A stretch of 8,550 bases of DNA, from positions 1 to 8,550 of the forward strand of contig JBCBKP010000050.1 in the NCBI GenBank assembly GCA_038521625.1, in the 5' to 3' direction. The position numbers and the translations under genes are program-made. This DNA is from JBCBKP01 sp038521625. GTDB taxonomy: Bacteria > Planctomycetota > Phycisphaerae > Phycisphaerales > UBA1924. Shown here one piece after another: positions 5,046-8,550 of the stretch (position 1 is the first letter of the stretch; every line of letters starts with the position of its first letter). The notes under the pieces are model-generated. The model saw only the letters and a list, made by a program, of their open reading frames with translations. It did no database searches and was not told where the DNA came from.

Positions 5046-5888
5046 ATGCGGACAGGAGCGAAGGCGTTCACGCTCGTGGAGTCGCTCGTCTCGATCGCGA
5101 TCCTCGGGCTGCTGATGTCGATCCTGCTGCCGTCGCTTGGCGCCGCTCGCGAGGCGGGCCGGCGCGTGGTGTGCCTCTCGAACCAGCGTCAGCTCACGAC
5201 CGCGCTCTCGATGTATCTGAACGACAACGCGGAGTGGTTCCCGCCCGCGACCCGCGGGCAGTTCAGCTACACGCCGCTCGAGCCGAACGGCGACGACGCG
5301 GTCTTCAACTGGGACTACACGGTCGTTCGTTCATCGGACGCAACGACGTTCCGGCCGGGCGTGCTGTGGGGTGAAGGGACGACGCCCGAGATCCAGCAGT
5401 GCCCGTCTCTGCTCGACGCGAGCGCGAACTATGCCGTCGGGGGGAGCGAGGAGCCGTTCACGGGGTACAACTACAACACGAGCTTTCTGGGAGGTCCGAC
5501 CGAGCCGGTCGGCGGCTGGGCGTTCACGGCGAAGGGCGCCGCCCCCCCCACCGCCCGCCTGAGTGAGGTCCTCGACCCGTCGAGCTGCGCGGCATTCGGC
5601 GATGGCGGCTTCGCGGGCGGCTCGAACAAGTTCATGCGATCGCCGTTCGCCGGCCCGCGCGACACAGACATCGCGGGGCCGACGCTGCTCGTCGACACGG
5701 CGACGCGGGCCGCGGGGGCGCAGGCGTTCCGCCACGGCGGGGGGACGACGGTCGCTTCGTTCGTCGGGGGGCACGCCCGCGTGTTCGGCACGATGCACCG
5801 CGAATCGACGCCGGCGTCATCGTCGGCGCTCGGCGAAGAGGTCGGGTTTCTCTCGATCGATAACCGCATGTACGACATGGACTTCTGA
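5046..5888 (+). CDS. Prepilin-like protein of the H-X9-DG type (pseudopilin)
   Basis: 280 residues from ATG 5046. The N-terminus carries a type IV prepilin signal: short basic leader, K6-A7, then F8-T9-L10-V11-E12 and a hydrophobic helix to about residue 31, followed by ARE...RRVVCLSNQRQL as in the large planctomycete family of such proteins. A prepilin peptidase should cut between A7 and F8; Ala at -1 replaces the usual Gly. Near the C-terminus RHGGGTTVASFVGGHARVF (229-247) corresponds to the family's H-X9-DG motif, but with one extra residue and Gly for Asp. GTG 5034 overlaps the previous stop in GTGA and is an alternative start that would give translational coupling; ATG 5046 gives the more typical leader. 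No clear ribosome site is seen for either. It likely assembles in a type II/IV-like envelope system. Confidence 0.85.
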   Translation: MRTGAKAFTLVESLVSIAILGLLMSILLPSLGAAREAGRRVVCLSNQRQLTTALSMYLNDNAEWFPPATRGQFSYTPLEPNGDDAVFNWDYTVVRSSDATTFRPGVLWGEGTTPEIQQCPSLLDASANYAVGGSEEPFTGYNYNTSFLGGPTEPVGGWAFTAKGAAPPTARLSEVLDPSSCAAFGDGGFAGGSNKFMRSPFAGPRDTDIAGPTLLVDTATRAAGAQAFRHGGGTTVASFVGGHARVFGTMHRESTPASSSALGEEVGFLSIDNRMYDMDF

Positions 5889-5966
5889 ATCCCGGCCGAA
5901 TAGGTCAGCGGCGGAACGACTAGGGACTGCGCCTGTCGGTCCGAATGCCCAATCGTGGCGGGACGG

Positions 5967-6001
5967 GCGCGCGATCGCACAGTTCCGTGGTCGCTGCGCG
6001 C
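5967..6001. repeat. Imperfect long hairpin between the pseudopilin and fibro-slime genes
   Basis: GCGCGCG (5967-5973) and TGCGCGC (5995-6001) pair with one wobble, and CAC/GTG pairs occur inside. It lies 79 bases past the pseudopilin stop and has no T tract. It could end the upstream operon or sit in the fibro-slime leader. A small inverted repeat, CGTGT-G-ACACG, follows at 6004-6014. Confidence 0.3.
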
Positions 6002-6058
6002 GTCGTGTGACACGTTCGGCTCTGACGCGGCTTGGGGATGTCGCGGAAGGGAGCACAG

Positions 6059-6811
6059 ATGAGACGAGCGACGACCATCGGGGTGATCGCGGCCGCCGGC
6101 CTCTCCGGCAGCGCGAGCGCACAGGCAACGATCGACATCCCTGTCACGATCCGGGACTTCATGTCGAGCCACCCAGACTTTGAGCTGGGGGTGCTCACGA
6201 TCTTCCCGTTCCTGCAGCAGTCGGTGCAGGGCGCGGTCGCGAACACCATCGGCGTCGACCGCAAACCGGTCTTCACGGGCGGCGGCCTGCCGCTGTTCTC
6301 GAACGCCGCGAACTTCAACCAGTGGTACAACGACACGCAGGGCGTGAACTTGCCGATCCAGCAGACTCTGACCTTCACCGAGACGGGTGTCGGGACGAAT
6401 CTCTTCCAGTTCAGCGACGACTCGTTCTTCCCGATCAACGGCCAGGGCTTCGGCAACGAGGGCAACCCGGTCAACCAGCACTTCACAATGGAACTGCACA
6501 CGACGTTCACCTACCAGGGCGGCGAAACGTTCGACTTCACCGGCGACGACGACCTGTGGCTGTTCATCAACGACGAACTCGTGATCGACCTCGGCGGCAT
6601 CCACCAGCCGCTCTCGGCCTCGGTCAACCTGGACACGCTGGGCCTGGTCATCGGCGAGACGTACACGTTCGACCTGTTTTTCGCCGAGCGGCACACGGTG
6701 ATGTCGAACTTCATGGCCGAGACGACGATCCGCCTGGACATCCCGGGACCGGGCAGCGGCGTGCTCGCGGGCCTGGGCGGGCTTGTGGCTTGCAGGCGTC
6801 GGCGCGGCTGA
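6059..6811 (+). CDS. Fibro-slime domain surface protein with PEP-CTERM-like anchor
   Basis: 250 residues from ATG 6059, chosen because GGGAG (6049-6053) lies 5 bases upstream and a signal peptide follows directly (MRRATTIGVIAAAGLSGSASAQ, 1-22). Residues about 28-227 match the fibro-slime domain: VTIRDFMSSHPDFE (29-42), NFNQWYND (85-92), SFFPINGQGFGNE (122-134), HFTMELHTTFTYQGGETFDFTGDDDLWLFINDELVIDLGG (141-180), NLDTLGL (190-196), and TFDLFFAERHT (203-213). The domain is PA14-like, known from Dictyostelium spore and matrix proteins and many bacterial surface proteins; it probably binds carbohydrate or forms matrix. The C-terminus (PGPGSGVLAGLGGLVAC then four Arg) is a short anchor like that of the protein at 1213-1812. 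It is separated from the pseudopilin gene by 170 bases and is probably transcribed separately. Confidence 0.9.
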   Translation: MRRATTIGVIAAAGLSGSASAQATIDIPVTIRDFMSSHPDFELGVLTIFPFLQQSVQGAVANTIGVDRKPVFTGGGLPLFSNAANFNQWYNDTQGVNLPIQQTLTFTETGVGTNLFQFSDDSFFPINGQGFGNEGNPVNQHFTMELHTTFTYQGGETFDFTGDDDLWLFINDELVIDLGGIHQPLSASVNLDTLGLVIGETYTFDLFFAERHTVMSNFMAETTIRLDIPGPGSGVLAGLGGLVACRRRRG

Positions 6812-6859
6812 GGCGCGGTTCTGGCATCGGATCCGGGGCCTGTGATGACCGCTCGGCCG

Positions 6860-6876
6860 ACCCCGCGGGGCGGGGT
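6860..6876 (+). terminator. GC hairpin after the fibro-slime gene
   Basis: ACCCCGC and GCGGGGT form a perfect 7-bp stem with a GGG loop, 48 bases after the stop at 6811 and just before the tRNA promoter. There is no T tract, so it is a possible rather than certain terminator. Confidence 0.4.
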
Positions 6877-6884
6877 ATCCGGTC

Positions 6885-6890
6885 TATACT
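6885..6890 (+). promoter_or_regulatory. Putative -10 box of the tRNA-Val gene
   Basis: TATACT lies 14 bases before the mature tRNA 5' end. No convincing -35 element is seen 17 bases upstream. Confidence 0.4.
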
Positions 6891-6904
6891 TGACGCTCAA
6901 CTGA

Positions 6905-6978
6905 GGGCGCATAGCTCAGTTGGCTAGAGCGCTGCCGTCACATGGCAGAGGTCACAGGTTCGAGTCCTGTTGCGCCCA
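6905..6978 (+). tRNA. tRNA-Val, anticodon CAC
   Basis: A complete cloverleaf can be drawn. The acceptor stem is GGGCGCA (6905-6911) with TGCGCCC (6971-6977), discriminator A at 6978. The D stem is GCTC/GAGC, the anticodon stem CTGCC/GGCAG with loop GTCACAT, and the T stem ACAGG/CCTGT with loop TTCGAGT. The anticodon CAC (6939-6941) reads the valine codon GTG, common in this GC-rich DNA. The 3' CCA is not encoded and must be added after transcription. Confidence 0.95.
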
Positions 6979-7012
6979 TTGGGAGCACGGTGCCCGCGGG
7001 GCCAAGAAAGAC

Positions 7013-7027
7013 CGGATCTCGAATCCG
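7013..7027 (-). terminator. Possible intrinsic terminator of the glycoside hydrolase gene
   Basis: On the minus strand CGGAT and ATCCG pair around TCGAG and are followed by GTCTTTCTT. It lies 28 bases after the stop at 7055. The stem is short (5 bp), but the T-rich tail supports the call. It also lies after the convergent tRNA. Confidence 0.4.
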
Positions 7028-7054
7028 CCCCCGGACGTCGATTGAGTTCGCTCC

Positions 7055-8356
7055 TCAGCCTCCGAGTCGCTCGAGCGCCGCGCTCGCCCGGGCCGTCTCG
7101 CCGCCGCTCAACAGATCCGCGATGAGGTCGAGTTCACGATCCGGCGCGGTCTTCGCCCGCCGGAGTTCGAGCAGCCTCGCCGGCAGCCGAAGGTCGTCGG
7201 TGTCGAATCGGAAGCGTGCGCGCATCTCGGCCCGACGCGACGCCTGGACCACCTCGAGGAAAGTGTATCCGAACTCGTGCGTCGGCTCGATCATCGTGCC
7301 CTCGCCGTAGTCGTTCCACGTGACGAGTTGCACGATCGGCCAGGGCCCGCTCATCGCAACCTCCAGATGCTCACGGAGCGTCTGACCGTCGCGGTGATCG
7401 ACCGATGGGTAGCCGTTCTCGTAGACGTCGTCGAACCCCGCGAGCGCGGAGACGATCACGTCGGCGGGCTCGTCCGCCGTCCGCTGGAAGACACGGCGGA
7501 TGCGAGCCTTGATCTCGGCGGTGCTCGGCTCGCCCTGATACACGCTGGAGTGCACCCAGGTGAATCCGCCGTCCGCGCCGATCCCTTCCCAGAGATGATG
7601 GAGCGCGAAAAAGGCCGGGTCCTCGCCGCTCGCGGCGAATCCCCGCTCCCAGATCTCAGGATCCTTGAGGTAGACCGGGCCGAAGTTCATCAGCAGCGGA
7701 CGCCCATCGATGCGGACGTAGTGCGGCGAGTCGAACCAGTTGTCGGCGAGCCATCGGATCGTCTCCGCGAGGTGCCGGTCCGCGTCGTCCTCGTCGAGAC
7801 CGCCCTGCTTCACAAGCTGTTCGACGGTCCGGTCCTCGAACATGACGGCGAATCGCATGCCGAGGCGTTCGCAGGCCTCGAACAGCGCGATGGACGCTTG
7901 TTGATTGTCCGGGTAGTCGTTCGCGTCGCTGATGCCGTACCAATCGACGATCACGCCGTCCACGCCTGCGAGCTTCATCTGGAGGAGATGGCACTCCAGG
8001 ACGTCCGGATCAGCGGAGTCATACAGGCCGATCAACGGGTGGTAGTTCGACCAGATGTCCGAAAGGCCGTTCTTGTCAACCCGTTCGGGGTCGTGCTGCT
8101 TTCGAAAGCCGGTCCAGTGCCCGCCCCAGGCGTCCCGGTAGGCGGGCGTCTTGTACCACGGCATGTAGTGCGTGAGAAGGAGCTTGTCGCTCGGGAGCCG
8201 GGGCTGCGCAGCCGCGGTCGTCACAGGCACGAGCGAGAGGATCGCGGCGATCCAGACGAGCAACACCCTCACCGACGAAGCCGCGCTGGATGACTCGACC
8301 GGTCTCGATGCCTTCTCGCCGTGGGGCCGATCGAACGCGGGTTTCTCGTTTCGCAT
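7055..8356 (-). CDS. Exported GH71/GH99-like glycoside hydrolase
   Basis: 433 residues. A basic N-region precedes a hydrophobic segment (VRVLLVWIAAILSLVPV, 29-45) ending TAAAQ, an unusually long signal peptide or a membrane anchor. The rest follows the GH71/99-like TIM-barrel plan: HYMPWYKTP (63-71), WGGHWTGF (77-84), YHPLIGLYDSADPDVLECHLLQMKLAGVDGVIVDWYG (105-141), FAVMFEDR (169-176), and near the end VTWNDYGEGTMIEPT (345-359). In GH99 enzymes the last motif carries the catalytic acids. Here Asp349 and Glu352 have the same three-residue spacing, with Asp for the first Glu. GH99 enzymes cut alpha-mannan or mannosyl glycans and GH71 enzymes cut alpha-1,3-glucan; the substrate here is unknown. 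The ATG at 8356 has only a weak ribosome site; a GTG at the VRVLLV segment would give a normal signal length but has no ribosome site. Divergent from the GntR-like gene. Confidence 0.85.
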   Translation of the reverse strand: MRNEKPAFDRPHGEKASRPVESSSAASSVRVLLVWIAAILSLVPVTTAAAQPRLPSDKLLLTHYMPWYKTPAYRDAWGGHWTGFRKQHDPERVDKNGLSDIWSNYHPLIGLYDSADPDVLECHLLQMKLAGVDGVIVDWYGISDANDYPDNQQASIALFEACERLGMRFAVMFEDRTVEQLVKQGGLDEDDADRHLAETIRWLADNWFDSPHYVRIDGRPLLMNFGPVYLKDPEIWERGFAASGEDPAFFALHHLWEGIGADGGFTWVHSSVYQGEPSTAEIKARIRRVFQRTADEPADVIVSALAGFDDVYENGYPSVDHRDGQTLREHLEVAMSGPWPIVQLVTWNDYGEGTMIEPTHEFGYTFLEVVQASRRAEMRARFRFDTDDLRLPARLLELRRAKTAPDRELDLIADLLSGGETARASAALERLGG

Positions 8357-8379
8357 CTCGGGATCTCGGGCGGGCGGTT

Positions 8380-8385
8380 TCTATA
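8380..8385 (-). promoter_or_regulatory. Putative extended -10 promoter element of the glycoside hydrolase gene
   Basis: The minus strand reads TGCTATAGA, an extended -10-like element 23 bases before ATG 8356. No -35 box is clear. Confidence 0.3.
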
Positions 8386-8414
8386 GCATCAAACTCGAAC
8401 TACGGATCCTACAG

Positions 8415-8426
8415 AGCACCCGTGCT
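8415..8426. repeat. Inverted repeat AGCAC-CC-GTGCT in the divergent promoter region
   Basis: Perfect 5-base arms around a 2-base centre lie between the hydrolase gene and the GntR-like gene. Position and symmetry suit an operator for that regulator, but the site is short and may be chance. Confidence 0.35.
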
Positions 8427-8491
8427 ACGTTCAGATCGCCATCCTCGGGCCACCCCCTTAGGATGGCTGACGCCGCCCGAACGGATCCCGC

Positions 8492-8550
8492 ATGCCACGC
8501 ACCCCGATCTACACGCAGGTCATGGACGCGATCGAGCGCCGGGTCGCGGC
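8492..8550 (+). CDS. GntR-like transcriptional regulator (partial, N-terminus only)
   Basis: ATG 8492 opens a frame reaching the right edge. It reads MPRTPIYTQVMDAIERRVAA. The pattern P-I-Y-x-Q-V/I-x-x-x-I-x-x-R/x-I/V resembles the start of GntR-family winged-helix domains, which begin with such an amphipathic helix before the DNA-binding helices. Only about 19 residues are visible, so the family call is tentative. It diverges from the glycoside hydrolase gene with 135 bases between starts, the arrangement expected of a local sugar-responsive regulator. No strong ribosome site precedes the ATG. Confidence 0.5.
   Translation, partial: MPRTPIYTQVMDAIERRVA

Noticed and set aside
5471..6694. Long minus-strand open frame of 407 codons
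   Set aside because: It lies opposite the pseudopilin and fibro-slime genes, both with clear families. High GC content keeps antisense frames open.
7277..8293. Plus-strand open frame of 338 codons opposite the glycoside hydrolase
   Set aside because: Its sequence is the antisense shadow of a clear hydrolase with family motifs; no domain or ribosome site is seen.
1..8550. CRISPR array, insertion sequence or attachment site
   Set aside because: No regularly spaced repeats, transposase motifs or terminal inverted repeats were seen. The tRNA-Val gene has no visible partial duplicate nearby that would mark an integration site.

Overview
This window is GC-rich, gene-dense DNA, most likely from a planctomycete of the class Phycisphaerae. 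The evidence is the combination of short-tail PEP-CTERM-like surface proteins, two proteins ending in GC-type dockerin repeats, a fibro-slime protein, a prepilin-like protein of the H-X9-DG type, and strong third-position G/C bias. This placement is inferred from gene families, not from a marker gene.

Layout: an ECF-type sigma factor runs off the left edge on the minus strand (1-556), and a DUF1579 protein lies just upstream of it on the same strand (635-1105). Two more minus-strand genes follow: a discoidin-like secreted protein (1213-1812, with a clear hairpin after its stop) and a secreted protein with a GC-type dockerin (2137-3018). A 58-residue minus-strand ORF (3092-3268) has its own promoter-like sequences and two inverted repeats. 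The plus-strand block then begins with a well-preserved cobalamin riboswitch (about 3519-3764), which no protein ORF explains. It precedes a second dockerin-bearing secreted protein (3913-5037) and, overlapping or nearly touching it, a prepilin-like protein (5046-5888). A fibro-slime surface protein (6059-6811) and a tRNA-Val(CAC) gene (6905-6978) follow. The right end holds a minus-strand GH71/GH99-like glycoside hydrolase (7055-8356) and the first codons of a divergent GntR-like regulator (8492 to the edge).

How it works together: most genes are for exported proteins that are surface-anchored by one of two routes, a dockerin pair or a hydrophobic tail followed by arginines. The central point is that a vitamin B12 riboswitch appears to control a two-gene unit made of a dockerin-tethered secreted protein and a pseudopilin. 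No known B12 biosynthesis or transport gene is in the window. The simplest reading is that the secreted protein takes part in corrinoid capture or in a B12-responsive surface function. That role is inference and is the most interesting hypothesis here.
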